From Ochrobactrum teleogrylli (lineage in GTDB: Bacteria; Pseudomonadota; Alphaproteobacteria; Rhizobiales; Rhizobiaceae), in the NCBI RefSeq assembly GCF_006376685.1, contig NZ_VEWL01000006.1, positions 1 to 64,000 on the forward strand: DNA of 64,000 bases. Reading direction: 5' to 3'. Each line of letters opens with the position of its first letter. Positions within the stretch are counted from its first letter, which is position 1. Shown one piece after another: positions 6,328 to 14,560 of the stretch. A model generated the notes under the pieces. That model searched no databases. It was not told the DNA's origin and worked only from the letters and a program-made list of their open reading frames with translations. Position numbers and translations under genes: made by a program.

Positions 6328-6642
6328 TTACTCCTGTTTTGCGATTACCACGCCATCGTTATCGCCATTTTCCACTTCCGTTTTTCCAAAATCGAAAATC
6401 GCTTTGTCTCTGTCAGATGCGAACGACATCACCAGATTCTGAATCCAGTTATCGCTTAATTTCCCGTCCGAAACAGCCTTTATGACGCATCCGCCAATGA
6501 CAATTTTGCGCCTGCTGTCGAGCTTCCTAGCAGCCGTCTTATCCGCATTCTCCAGCCTCTTTATATCCGCTTGCAGTTTCGCCAGCTTCTGCAACTTCGA
6601 ATCCAACTTCTCGCGAGTGGGTGATTTTAAAACTATCGACAT
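6328..6642 (-). CDS. MobC/TraD-like mobilization accessory protein, 104 aa
   Basis: Starts MSIVLKSPTREKLDSKLQKL; the start at 6642 is chosen because GGAGAAAAATTG precedes it, and longer in-frame starts would run into the oriT region. A coiled-coil-like segment (residues 8-40) leads to KLDSRRKIVIGG, the KxDTRRKIxxGG signature of the small TraD/MobC proteins of alphaproteobacterial MOBQ systems. These help the relaxase at oriT. It is divergent from the relaxase operon across the presumed oriT and is followed after 5 bases by the DotA/TraY-like gene. Confidence 0.75.
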   Translation of the reverse strand: MSIVLKSPTREKLDSKLQKLAKLQADIKRLENADKTAARKLDSRRKIVIGGCVIKAVSDGKLSDNWIQNLVMSFASDRDKAIFDFGKTEVENGDNDGVVIAKQE

Positions 6643-6784
6643 CAATTTTTCTCCCAATAAGCGCCGACGAAACCAAATATTCGCCGAAAGAATTAAGTTT
6701 TTTAATTTCCAAAAATGTAGACTACGCAAGTTGTATCTAGTGATACTGCAATATCTATTTTCGTAATCTATTATAATGATTTGC

Positions 6785-6915
6785 TGACACCTTGTATTAG
6801 TCAAGCATCGAAACCAAAATCCTCTTACGGCAACAGCAACGGCCCACTGCCGTTAAGAGCGCGGTTATGCATTCTGCGAATGCACCACGGTCTTGCAGAC
6901 GGCTTTTAGGTGTCA
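6785..6915. other. Probable oriT region
   Basis: Lies between the divergent mobC and relaxase operons. Inverted repeat AACGGC/GCCGTT (6838-6843, 6849-6854) sits immediately 5' of TAAGAGCGCGGT (6854-6865), which matches 9 of 12 bases of the RSF1010-type MOBQ nick motif recalled as TAAGTGCGCCCT. A second repeat TGCATT/AATGCA (6868-6884) follows. TGACACCT (6785-6792) and AGGTGTCA (6908-6915) frame the region. The layout inverted repeat then nick motif is as in RSF1010. The exact nick site is inferred. Confidence 0.6.
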
Positions 6916-6930
6916 AATGGGAGAAAATCG

Positions 6931-7263
6931 ATGAATCAAGTCCATCTTCACTACACACACTTTCCAAACCGACAATATATGTCAGTCGCGGCGCTTGGTC
7001 TTACACCTGAGCAGCTTGAATATTACACTACACGTGCAGGATTCTTTATAATCAGTGCGCCGAAAAATACTCAGAGATTTTTGACTAAGAAGAACAATCT
7101 CAAGGCGAAAGTTAGACTGTTTATGGCTTTGGAAAATGCCGGGTATGATGTGACCGTTTCCGCATCGTCTTGCGACATGCTTCCGCCCACTCCTTCAACA
7201 CTGCCGCCAGATTCTCCGCTCCGGCAATGGTTGGGCGATGAAGCTTGGTACTGCGGTTTGTGA
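6931..7263 (+). CDS. Hypothetical protein, 110 aa
   Basis: Starts MNQVHLHYTHFPNRQY; the start at 6931 has RBS GGGAG 7 bases upstream, while an in-frame GTG at 6910 has none. Basic first half, proline-rich stretch near residue 90, no membrane segment. It is the first gene of the relaxase operon, directly right of oriT, so a relaxosome or regulatory role is possible. No family recognised. Confidence 0.6.
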   Translation: MNQVHLHYTHFPNRQYMSVAALGLTPEQLEYYTTRAGFFIISAPKNTQRFLTKKNNLKAKVRLFMALENAGYDVTVSASSCDMLPPTPSTLPPDSPLRQWLGDEAWYCGL

Positions 7264-7271
7264 GGTGCGGC

Positions 7272-7475
7272 ATGACTCTCACAGAAGTCTTCGCATCTTT
7301 CGGTCTAGCCGATTGGATCGCTTTCAGCCTGGTGGCTTCAATCATCATCGCATTTCCGGTGATTGTGATCCTCGCAACTTATTACACCGTCCGCACGAAT
7401 TACCGCGTTGCTGTCCGCCTCTGGCGAGATCGCAAAGAGGTGAGCCGGGACGTAATCAATTCCATTTTTCTTTGA
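7272..7475 (+). CDS. Small membrane protein, 67 aa
   Basis: Starts MTLTEVFASFGLADW with RBS GAGGTG; one hydrophobic helix (about residues 15-40) and a basic C-terminal half. It lies 8 bases after the preceding gene in the relaxase operon. No family recognised. Confidence 0.6.
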   Translation: MTLTEVFASFGLADWIAFSLVASIIIAFPVIVILATYYTVRTNYRVAVRLWRDRKEVSRDVINSIFL

Positions 7476-7487
7476 GAGAGGTGAATC

Positions 7488-7757
7488 ATGAGCCTCTTCC
7501 TCGAAACCATTCTTCATGATGTATTGACTGGATTTGGTTTTGATCCAGAGTTTGCGATTGTGATTATCGTCGCAACGCCAATCATCATCGTTTTCCTCAT
7601 TATTGAGATTGTTGTGGCGTGGCGCGTTCTGCGTTTTGTACGCCGCTCATCCTCACCCACCGAAACCACCCCCACCACCGACGCCGCCACGTCGTCGCTT
7701 GACGACGACTGGGCAGACATCGCGCTCGAACTCAAAAAGGAAAACGACCATGCTTAA
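7488..7757 (+). CDS. Small membrane protein, 89 aa
   Basis: RBS GAGAGGTG precedes the ATG. Hydrophobic helix at about residues 20-45 (FAIVIIVATPIIIVFLIIEI), then a basic stretch and a Thr/Ser/Asp-rich tail. Similar topology to the preceding gene, so the two may act together at the membrane during transfer. Its 3' end overlaps the next gene by 8 bases. Confidence 0.6.
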   Translation: MSLFLETILHDVLTGFGFDPEFAIVIIVATPIIIVFLIIEIVVAWRVLRFVRRSSSPTETTPTTDAATSSLDDDWADIALELKKENDHA

Positions 7758-8352
7758 AAAAAGACGCACCAAAAAGGCCTATCCGCAGATTCTTGATCGA
7801 TTGAACTTTGACGACAAAATCGAGAGCAAGGAAGAATCCGAAGCGCGGTTAGAAGAAGCTGTCAGGGAGCAATACGACTGTAATTGTTTGGGAGGTGTTG
7901 CCGTGACCTTCCTTACAGCAGACTGCTTTCTCGGCCCTCGCACCGCAGAAAATCATTCCGCTTACGATCACATCAATTTTCTGCTCGCAGAAATCCGCAA
8001 CTTGCCAGGTCGTCGAAAGTCGCCCCAGCGGATTGTTGAGGAATTCCACCTGTGCCGAGACATAAACAAAGCATTCGACACCCTGCCGCATCTATGCGGC
8101 TGGCGTCTTCTATCAAATGAAAAGTGTGAAAAAGTCTATGAAATAGACGGTAGATATTACATTTGTCAGGCTGGGCGTAGTTCTGATGCTAGTGTTTGGG
8201 CGCTTGAGCTATTTTGGCCTGACGAATTCGGCCTGCGGCCTTTCTCTTCTGGGGCATCTCTCCTTATCGCCGCGCAGCGAATAGAAGACCAAATTGAGAT
8301 TTTGCGCCTCGAAGGCCATGGCCGCGTTGATTGCGAGGGGTTGGGCATATGA
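7750..8352 (+). CDS. Hypothetical protein, 200 aa
   Basis: Starts MLKKRRTKKAYPQILDRLNF at an ATG that overlaps the end of the preceding gene (translational coupling); RBS AAAGGA upstream. Soluble, with several cysteines (YDCNCLGG, EFHLC, LPHLC, EKCEK). No family recognised. Middle of the relaxase operon. Confidence 0.6.
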   Translation: MLKKRRTKKAYPQILDRLNFDDKIESKEESEARLEEAVREQYDCNCLGGVAVTFLTADCFLGPRTAENHSAYDHINFLLAEIRNLPGRRKSPQRIVEEFHLCRDINKAFDTLPHLCGWRLLSNEKCEKVYEIDGRYYICQAGRSSDASVWALELFWPDEFGLRPFSSGASLLIAAQRIEDQIEILRLEGHGRVDCEGLGI

Positions 8353-8687
8353 ACCTCCTTTCTCGCATCCGATTTATTTCCGTCACAGAAGCGAAGGCCA
8401 ACGCCTTTGAGCGCGTTCATCCGGTCGTCGCGAAACGTAACAAAGCCCTGTTGTGCGATATGACCGCCGCCTGGAATCGCATGCTTGAATGCATGAACGC
8501 GGGTGATTTTCGCAATGCTGACCGCTACGCCCAGTCTGTCATCAAGCTCCAGCGCAAATTCGTTGCTCGCGAGTTTCCTGAAAGCCCCGCACATCGTGCA
8601 CTGCTGCGCGACATGGAGGCCTTTATTGTCGCCAAGCCAGCGACGGTTGAATCCGTCGCTATCGCAAAACGTGGAGGTTTGAATTGA
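8349..8687 (+). CDS. Hypothetical protein, 112 aa
   Basis: The ATG overlaps the preceding stop codon (ATGA), with a GAGGGG-type RBS. Helical and basic, with TPR-like spacing around MNAGDFRNADRYAQSVIKLQ, but a repeat domain is not certain. It overlaps the relaxase start by 4 bases and may be a relaxase partner. Confidence 0.6.
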   Translation: MNLLSRIRFISVTEAKANAFERVHPVVAKRNKALLCDMTAAWNRMLECMNAGDFRNADRYAQSVIKLQRKFVAREFPESPAHRALLRDMEAFIVAKPATVESVAIAKRGGLN

Positions 8688-10567
8688 AAACCTCCCTTGC
8701 TCCCGATCAGGCCCTTTTTCGCGCCGAACATCAAATCTTCTCCAGATCGAAGGGCAGATCATCATGCGCCGCAAGTGCCTATAGGTCTGCGAGCAAGATA
8801 ACCGACCCCCGAACAGGTGAAATGTTCGACTATCGCGACAAAGGCCATGTCATTTCCTCGTTCATTGTCGCACCTGAAAACGCGGCGTTTTGGACACAGG
8901 ATCGCGAACAGATTTGGGGCCGTGCCGAGCTTGCAGAGCGTCGTCAAGATGCTCAAGTCGCCAGAGAATGGCTTATAACAATCCCTCGCGACCTTCCCCT
9001 CAATCAGTGGGAGCCGTTCACTCGCGAAATCGTCGCGCCGTGGATCGACGCAGGCGCAATCGCAGATATCGCGATTCATTGTCCTTTGGATCAATACGGC
9101 CAGCCGCAACCGCATGCCCACATAATGTTGACAATGCGTAAGCTCGATTCCGGCACGGAAACAGGCTTTGCAAGCAAGAAAAACGCCGATTTAGAAGCCT
9201 TACACGCCAGTGGAGGACGCTACGGCGGCGAGCGCGGAGATAAGCTTAAAATCCAGCGTGAACGCATTGCGAGCGTGATGAACACCTACCTCGAACACGC
9301 CAATTCCCCGCGCCGAGTTTCCCATCTTTCAAACGCTGCCCGTGGCCTTGAGGCCGAACCAGAACCCACCATGGGCGAGCAAAGAATTCAGACAGCAAAG
9401 AGTCTGAAAAAGCCCGATCACGTAATCAACGAGGTCGCAAATCACCGCGCAATTCGCGCGACCAAACAGGCACTCACAACCATAGAGGAGGAACTAATGT
9501 CTGAATTCCCACGCATGCAATCCAACGCCGAGAACGGTATCCGCCCGAAGCATCAGCAGAATTTTAAAGCCGACCTCATGCGCAAACACTTGCCAGATGT
9601 CGATTGCGATATTCAGCAACTTTACATGATCGACATCAAAGATAAGGCCAAGATTAAGATTCAAATGCGCGATAGCTCTTGGGTCGAAGTCGAGCACGCT
9701 ACTCGCAAAGCTACCGTTTACGGCCCACGGGGCCAGGCTGATAAGTTAGCTGCTGCCATCGTAGCAGCCGATCATGCTGACTACATCGACCGTCTGGCGG
9801 AAACCGCCACTATGGCGAAGCGGGGCCAGAAGCGTCAGCAGCAGGTCGCCCCATCTGGCAATGTATCGCCTCAGATACCTGAAACCGTAGTTGATAATCT
9901 GGCACAAAAATGGATGGAGCGTGGCTACACTTCTGTCATTTCTGCTCCAGATGGTTGTTTTGTGACGATTGGCAACTGTCGGATTCAGGACACAGGAGCG
10001 GACGTTAAAATTCACGGTAAGCCGAGCGAAGCAGCTATAAACGCTCTTATCGTTAAAGCACTTGATGAATGGCAGGGCGAAGTTGAGTTGCATGCCGGAT
10101 CGTCTCAGGACTTTAAAGATCGTCTATGGCTCGCCGCTCAACGCGGGGGAGTGAAAGTCTACGACCCTGACACGGGCAAACTTTACGAGCCATCGCCAGC
10201 AATCAGAGCTCAATTCGAAGCCGACAAGGCAAAAATGGACGCCCAAGCGCTGGACCTGGAAGGCATCAGACAGCGCAAAAAAGTTTCCGACCTGATGCTG
10301 GAGGCCGCGAACGGGAGCAAAGACGCCCTCACAGATTTGCGCGAGCGTGATTTTCATTTGTGGCTATTGCTCACCAACTTTGACGAGGAGCAAATCGCGG
10401 CATTCCGGACAGAGACAATTGAATCCATCGAGAGCCAGCTTGATGGCTTCCGCGCAGTCGGTCGCGACATCGAAGCAGAGGCAGGCACGCCGGAATCCGC
10501 AGCGCCTACGCCATCGCCCGACGACGAGCCAGAACCGCGCAAAACCAAGGCCCCACAGCCTGCCTAA
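8684..10567 (+). CDS. MobA/MobL-family relaxase (MOBQ), 627 aa
   Basis: Nicks oriT and pilots the DNA strand into the recipient. The start is TTG, with RBS GGAGG 6 bases upstream. SAYRSASKI supplies the probable catalytic Tyr33; the histidine motif is IHCPLDQYGQ followed by PHAHIMLT (about 131-150), with H144 and H146 as metal ligands. Residues about 400-500, including the GYTSVISAPDG and YDPDTGKLY segments, resemble the LPD7-type domain of large plasmid proteins. The C-terminus is Pro/Glu-rich. It is shorter than RSF1010 MobA and has no obvious primase. Last large gene of the operon begun at 6931. Confidence 0.85.
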   Translation: MKTSLAPDQALFRAEHQIFSRSKGRSSCAASAYRSASKITDPRTGEMFDYRDKGHVISSFIVAPENAAFWTQDREQIWGRAELAERRQDAQVAREWLITIPRDLPLNQWEPFTREIVAPWIDAGAIADIAIHCPLDQYGQPQPHAHIMLTMRKLDSGTETGFASKKNADLEALHASGGRYGGERGDKLKIQRERIASVMNTYLEHANSPRRVSHLSNAARGLEAEPEPTMGEQRIQTAKSLKKPDHVINEVANHRAIRATKQALTTIEEELMSEFPRMQSNAENGIRPKHQQNFKADLMRKHLPDVDCDIQQLYMIDIKDKAKIKIQMRDSSWVEVEHATRKATVYGPRGQADKLAAAIVAADHADYIDRLAETATMAKRGQKRQQQVAPSGNVSPQIPETVVDNLAQKWMERGYTSVISAPDGCFVTIGNCRIQDTGADVKIHGKPSEAAINALIVKALDEWQGEVELHAGSSQDFKDRLWLAAQRGGVKVYDPDTGKLYEPSPAIRAQFEADKAKMDAQALDLEGIRQRKKVSDLMLEAANGSKDALTDLRERDFHLWLLLTNFDEEQIAAFRTETIESIESQLDGFRAVGRDIEAEAGTPESAAPTPSPDDEPEPRKTKAPQPA

Positions 10568-10589
10568 TCAAAAGAAAAGGGGAACGAAA

Positions 10590-10826
10590 ATGAAAACAAA
10601 TATCGCAAAAAACTTTGACGAATTTTTCGCAAAACACGCCGAGGCATTGGAAGCATATTCCGCCAAAGCGGAAGCGCCCACTTCTGAAAAACCTTATTCC
10701 GCCGAAGCTTATATCGATGAAGCGCTAGCAATCGAAGACGACTTTGACGACCTTGATGACGAAGACGTCTACGACTTTGACCCCGTGCCCGAAGACGACG
10801 AGCCAGCGCCAAGGTTTACGCCATGA
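10590..10826 (+). CDS. Hypothetical acidic protein, 78 aa
   Basis: Starts MKTNIAKNFDEFFAKHAEAL with RBS AAGGGGA; the C-terminal half is very rich in Asp and Glu. It follows the relaxase by 22 bases and overlaps the next gene (ATGA). It might be a DNA-mimic-like or chaperone-like protein, which is only a guess from charge. Confidence 0.55.
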   Translation: MKTNIAKNFDEFFAKHAEALEAYSAKAEAPTSEKPYSAEAYIDEALAIEDDFDDLDDEDVYDFDPVPEDDEPAPRFTP

Positions 10827-11359
10827 CCATCGCCACCGACCTCGCTCCCGATATCGCAGAAATGGCGCAGGCGCATAGCCTTCGCCGCTACCTTTTTCGG
10901 CGCTCCAAGGGCCTTAAAATGTCCGAATACTCATCAGGCGGGCAGGAAATCGAAAGGGCGTACGCGCTCGCTAATGCCATGCCTTTTCGTAAAATCCGAC
11001 AGGATGGGCAACCGTGGGACGTATATTTAGGTCCAGATACGACCGTAAAAGATGATGTCTTCTTGCAAGCCTATTTCACGCTCTGCGCACCCGACCCCGG
11101 CGACGCAGAGGCAAGCTATCGCTGGCAGCGGCTCTTGAAAGAATGTCAATCGAACAGGCTCAAGGCCTTGCGCAAGTGGCGCAATCTCGGCGCAGAAGCC
11201 ATTTCACGCTCCGCTATGCAACGCTCATCACGAATGGCAGATTCAGAAGTCGCCAAAACCAAGCTTAAACCCATCTATCTTCGCAAGCCCAACGGCAAAA
11301 AGCCCCTAAAAGCGCCGGTAGAACCAGAAAAACCGCGTGGACGTGTACGGGAGGCCTAA
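10823..11359 (+). CDS. Hypothetical protein, 178 aa
   Basis: Coupled to the preceding gene by a 4-base overlap. Basic, with a Lys/Pro/Arg-rich C-terminus (residues 140-178) that suggests nucleic-acid binding. No family recognised. Last gene of the relaxase operon. Confidence 0.55.
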   Translation: MTIATDLAPDIAEMAQAHSLRRYLFRRSKGLKMSEYSSGGQEIERAYALANAMPFRKIRQDGQPWDVYLGPDTTVKDDVFLQAYFTLCAPDPGDAEASYRWQRLLKECQSNRLKALRKWRNLGAEAISRSAMQRSSRMADSEVAKTKLKPIYLRKPNGKKPLKAPVEPEKPRGRVREA

Positions 11360-11442
11360 AAACGAGAAAACAGGTCAAAACTAAATTGACTGTTAGCAAA
11401 TAATACGATTCATATATCGCGTATATATATTGGGGGCGAAAT

Positions 11443-11883
11443 ATGGGAAGATCTAGTTCTGGCAAGTTGAGCAATATTCTTTTTTCACTTGCAACAGTTG
11501 TAGCCGTTTCACTTACATCACCAGCATTAGCTACTAACGACCCTTATGTCGGTGGTTACATCAAAAACTGTCCCGGAGCGCAGTGTCTCATTGAGATCAC
11601 GACAAAAAATCACAAGAAATACAATCTCCGATTCGTCGCAGCCGATCCAATGAATGCGAAAAAGATTCTTTGCGAGGCAAATATTCCGATGAAACGGGAT
11701 GCGATCTCTTTCACCGCTCTTGAGCAGTATGATGATGCATTACTCGGCTCTTATAAATCCGATACGCTCGTATGGTTGCTTCCTGCCAGCGAGTTCGACG
11801 GCTCCATAACTTTCCGAATTGAAGACGCGCCGTGCGGAAAATTTGATATGTCGGGTGAATACGGGGCTTTTGGGGATGAATAA
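11443..11883 (+). CDS. Exported hypothetical protein, 146 aa
   Basis: Signal peptide (ILFSLATVVAVSLTSPALA, cleavage near residue 31) followed by a small domain with four cysteines and a GEYGAFGDE end. RBS GGGGGCGAAAT before the ATG; TTGACT at 11388 may be part of its promoter. No family recognised. It overlaps or abuts the next gene. Confidence 0.6.
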   Translation: MGRSSSGKLSNILFSLATVVAVSLTSPALATNDPYVGGYIKNCPGAQCLIEITTKNHKKYNLRFVAADPMNAKKILCEANIPMKRDAISFTALEQYDDALLGSYKSDTLVWLLPASEFDGSITFRIEDAPCGKFDMSGEYGAFGDE

Positions 11884-11893
11884 TGGGGTAGGT

Positions 11894-12382
11894 ATGCGTA
11901 AAGTTGATATTGGCGACAATATTTATGTCGTGAACGGAAGAATTACAGAGAGAAGCGGCGGCGAAGGTGATTCACAAATAGGCACCGTTTATAGCCATAT
12001 ACTTATCGATGATACTGCGTTCAGTAATGTTATTATTCCTCACTCGCTGAAGAACCATCTAGAGGGTCAGAAAGAGTTTTATCTTACAAAATTCCGTAGT
12101 GCGTGGATTCTGACAGCCGTGAATGATGGGAAAGACGGAAGGATATCAGATTTCACGCAAGTCCCGTTAAATCCGATAGCGATATTCGTCTTTTTCGCTG
12201 GTATTGTCGCGTCGTACTTCTCTATTCAAGCCGCTTCCCACCCCGCAGGTGGAATATTTTACGTAATCGCCTTGGTTGTCTTCGTAGGCTTTACGTTTGT
12301 GGCCTTCAATGCCAGCAACCTTTTTCTCTTGTCTCGTTATGTCGACAAAAACATATCACTGTTGAAAAAGGCTGCCGTTTGA
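11894..12382 (+). CDS. Hypothetical membrane protein, 162 aa
   Basis: N-terminal soluble part (residues 1-90) followed by two hydrophobic helices (about 95-115 and 122-143) and a short basic tail. Start at 11894 chosen for RBS GGGGTAGG; an ATG at 11876 overlapping the previous stop codon is an alternative. It probably forms a two-gene unit with the exported protein upstream. No family recognised. Confidence 0.55.
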   Translation: MRKVDIGDNIYVVNGRITERSGGEGDSQIGTVYSHILIDDTAFSNVIIPHSLKNHLEGQKEFYLTKFRSAWILTAVNDGKDGRISDFTQVPLNPIAIFVFFAGIVASYFSIQAASHPAGGIFYVIALVVFVGFTFVAFNASNLFLLSRYVDKNISLLKKAAV

Positions 12383-12401
12383 GCCTCTGGAAACGAAGAA
12401 A

Positions 12402-12422
12402 CCCGCCATCAACCGTGGCGGG
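12402..12422 (+). terminator. Hairpin after the 11443-12382 gene pair
   Basis: CCCGCCA (12402-12408) pairs with TGGCGGG (12416-12422), preceded by AAA and followed by AGTCT. The poor T-run makes it a weak intrinsic terminator. Confidence 0.5.
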
Positions 12423-12442
12423 AGTCTAAGAAAATATCCGTT

Positions 12443-12502
12443 ATGCTCGCAATCATCGGCATCCCTGCCTGTACTGCCCTCATAGCATCGCTCGTCGGCT
12501 AA
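12443..12502 (+). CDS. Possible 19-residue hydrophobic peptide
   Basis: MLAIIGIPACTALIASLVG lies directly after the hairpin. No good RBS is seen, so translation is doubtful. Mentioned because it is the second tiny hydrophobic ORF in the island after the one at 3259. Confidence 0.2.
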   Translation: MLAIIGIPACTALIASLVG

Positions 12503-12582
12503 CTTGGCGCAAGCCCCACCCATCCGGTTGCTCTACAAATATCCACGGTGAGACATGCGGAGCATGTCGAGGGGCGTGCCCC

Positions 12583-13002
12583 TTATTCCTTCACCGCTGG
12601 CTCTGGCACTTCCGGCACAAGCGGGAGTTTTTCCCGCCGCGACTCTTCACGCACAATTTCGTAGCGCTTCTTCGTCACGGCGCGATAGCTACGAAACTTT
12701 TCCAAAAATAGCGTCATGCGATCATGCGCTTTTTGCTCTTGCGCCGCATCCTTAGCCGGATCGTCGGGGTATCGCTTAAATTGCTTAAGCCGCATCGGCC
12801 CATCACCAACGCCCGTTTCTACGATTTTCAGCGTCCGCGTTTTATAAACTACCTTCGCAGACCATCTACCGCCCGTGTTTGCCCCATCAAGCATTTCCGC
12901 TTCATTGTAGCTCACACTTGTAGCAATCAGATAATCGCCTTTGTCGGTATGGTCCATTGCAGAATCATAGGGGCGATCATCTTTGATTGTTTTCTTAGCC
13001 AT
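12583..13002 (-). CDS. Hypothetical protein coupled to the integrase, 139 aa
   Basis: Starts MAKKTIKDDRPYDSAMDHTD. Its ATG overlaps the last 8 bases of the integrase gene, so the two are translationally coupled. Charged and helical in its second half, with a Pro/Glu tail (LPLVPEVPEPAVKE). Position suggests a recombination directionality or accessory factor, but no excisionase motif is visible. Confidence 0.55.
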   Translation of the reverse strand: MAKKTIKDDRPYDSAMDHTDKGDYLIATSVSYNEAEMLDGANTGGRWSAKVVYKTRTLKIVETGVGDGPMRLKQFKRYPDDPAKDAAQEQKAHDRMTLFLEKFRSYRAVTKKRYEIVREESRREKLPLVPEVPEPAVKE

Positions 13003-14200
13003 CAGTGCTATTACCCTGATTTTTCGTTGTTTTCCTTGACGGTATCGCCGCAAGTTTATCAGCAAGGAATGTTTCACGGAGGTTGGCATATCGCTTGAGC
13101 GATTTGGGATCGAGGTGGCCCGTTTGTGCCATGACTTCCGTGTCAGACCATCCCGCCTCGATAAGATTTGATGTTCTTTCATGGCGAGCATCGTGCAATC
13201 TGAAATGAGGAAGCCCAGCCCGTTTGCGTGCTCTGTCATAGGCTGTTTTCAAGGCATCCTTTGTCATTTTGAAAACTTGCCCGCTACGATTGGGCTCATC
13301 AGGCAAACCTTGCAAAATCTCGATAGCGTCGGGCGAAAGGCCAATCTTGATGTCGCGAGCCTCATGCGGATTTCGGCTGTTCTTCACCCGTCTCAACAGT
13401 ACCGTGCGCTTTTCAAGATCGACATCTTTCCAATCCAGACGCAGGATAGAACCGCGACGAGCGCCGGATTCAAATGCAAACTCGATAACTGGCGCTAGCC
13501 ACGGATTTCGAGCCTTTCGGCACTCTTTTAGCAGTTTGTCGATATCCTTGTGATCTAACCGAATATCACGCTCGTCATTCACCGTAGGCCGTTTCACGTC
13601 CTCGGAATTGACGGGATTGAAAGGGAGGTTCAGCCGCAATTTGCTATGCGCGATAATGTTCTTCCATAATGTGAGTTCCCGCTTCACCGTGCCTGGAGAT
13701 ATCAGTTTTGGCGCGATAGGTGGCGCTTTTGGCTTAGCTGCATTCGTTCTCGGCGTTCCGTCTTTCCGCAACTTCACTTCATGCTCGACCATCTTGTAGC
13801 GCCCACGACCGCCTTCCTTACCGCGTGAAGCTGTTTCGGTCAGACGACGATCCCGATACTCAATAAAATGCTCAGGGCGAAGGTTTGCCACTGCATACGA
13901 GCATAGGATGGTTTCATCGCGCAAAAAGCGGTCAAGGCGGGCATTCTCCGCTTTTCGAGAATCTTCGCCGGGGCGCTTATCGGTGACCTCTTTCCGATAC
14001 ACTTTTATAAGATCGGCAAGTGTTTCCTCATGTCCGCGAGAACGGTCAAAGAAGACGCCTTTATCCATCGTGGATTCAACATCACGCGCCCAGGTTTCCG
14101 CTTCGATTTTCGTCCGAAACGTCCCTGTCTGGTTCGGCCATCCTTTGCGTCGAACTTGAACATGCCATTGCCCCACGCCTTTTTGTCGAATCGTTGCCAC
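12995..14200 (-). CDS. Tyrosine recombinase/integrase, 401 aa
   Basis: Phage-type integrase with an N-terminal arm-binding-like part (residues 1-60), a SAM-like core-binding domain with a long insertion, and a C-terminal catalytic domain. Catalytic residues seen: R248 (SGARRGSILRL), K near 273, H336/R339 (RLHDARH), H362 (QTGH) and Y371 (KRYANL). It lies 125 bases from the 3' end of tRNA-Arg(CCG), the usual place for an integrase that uses the tRNA 3' end as attachment site. Confidence 0.9.
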   Translation of the reverse strand: MATIRQKGVGQWHVQVRRKGWPNQTGTFRTKIEAETWARDVESTMDKGVFFDRSRGHEETLADLIKVYRKEVTDKRPGEDSRKAENARLDRFLRDETILCSYAVANLRPEHFIEYRDRRLTETASRGKEGGRGRYKMVEHEVKLRKDGTPRTNAAKPKAPPIAPKLISPGTVKRELTLWKNIIAHSKLRLNLPFNPVNSEDVKRPTVNDERDIRLDHKDIDKLLKECRKARNPWLAPVIEFAFESGARRGSILRLDWKDVDLEKRTVLLRRVKNSRNPHEARDIKIGLSPDAIEILQGLPDEPNRSGQVFKMTKDALKTAYDRARKRAGLPHFRLHDARHERTSNLIEAGWSDTEVMAQTGHLDPKSLKRYANLRETFLADKLAAIPSRKTTKNQGNSTDG

Positions 14201-14325
14201 CTGAATTCACCGTAATCGCTAGTGTGCCGGGGTTTCGGCACTGTGCCAAAATTGTGCCAACAAATAGCTAAAATCCAATCGCCAATTTTGCGAGTTCGTT
14301 AAGTTATTGATTTTATTGAGGTTTT

Positions 14326-14402
14326 TGGCGCACCCGACAGGATTCGAACCTGTGACCTCTGCCTTCGGAGGGCAGCACTCTATCCAGCTGAGCTACGGGT
14401 GC
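14326..14402 (-). tRNA. tRNA-Arg (anticodon CCG), CCA encoded
   Basis: The cloverleaf is complete on the minus strand: acceptor GCACCCG (14402-14396) pairs with CGGGTGC (14336-14330), anticodon stem CTGCC/GGCAG with loop CTCCGAA, and T-arm with TTCGAAT. 3' CCA is encoded (14328-14326). The 3' end faces the island, so integration kept the gene intact. Confidence 0.95.
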
Positions 14403-14560
14403 AAACTGGACGGCTGAAAGCCTGTTCTGTCGCGTTTCTAGCTGAACCGCGCAATCGCATCAATGACTTATTTTCATAAACCAAGTTAAATCTGACGCGC
14501 GGTGCATGAATCGCCAGTTGGTTCTGTTGCCTATGGATGAATAGGCCTCAGGTCTTAAAA

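Larger units (their letters stand above)
1..14325. mobile_element. Mobilizable genomic island (IME-like), right part, inserted at tRNA-Arg(CCG)
   Basis: The stretch runs from the left edge of the window to the 3' end of a tRNA-Arg gene. It contains a tyrosine integrase next to the tRNA, a MobA/MobL relaxase, a MobC/TraD-like protein, a probable oriT, one DotA/TraY-family protein and many small genes of unknown function. The gene style (short AT-rich intergenic blocks, tiny ORFs) differs from the backbone that starts right of the tRNA. No other conjugation-channel genes are visible, so it is read as mobilizable, not self-transmissible, unless they lie left of the window. The second attachment site was not found inside the window. 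Confidence 0.85.
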
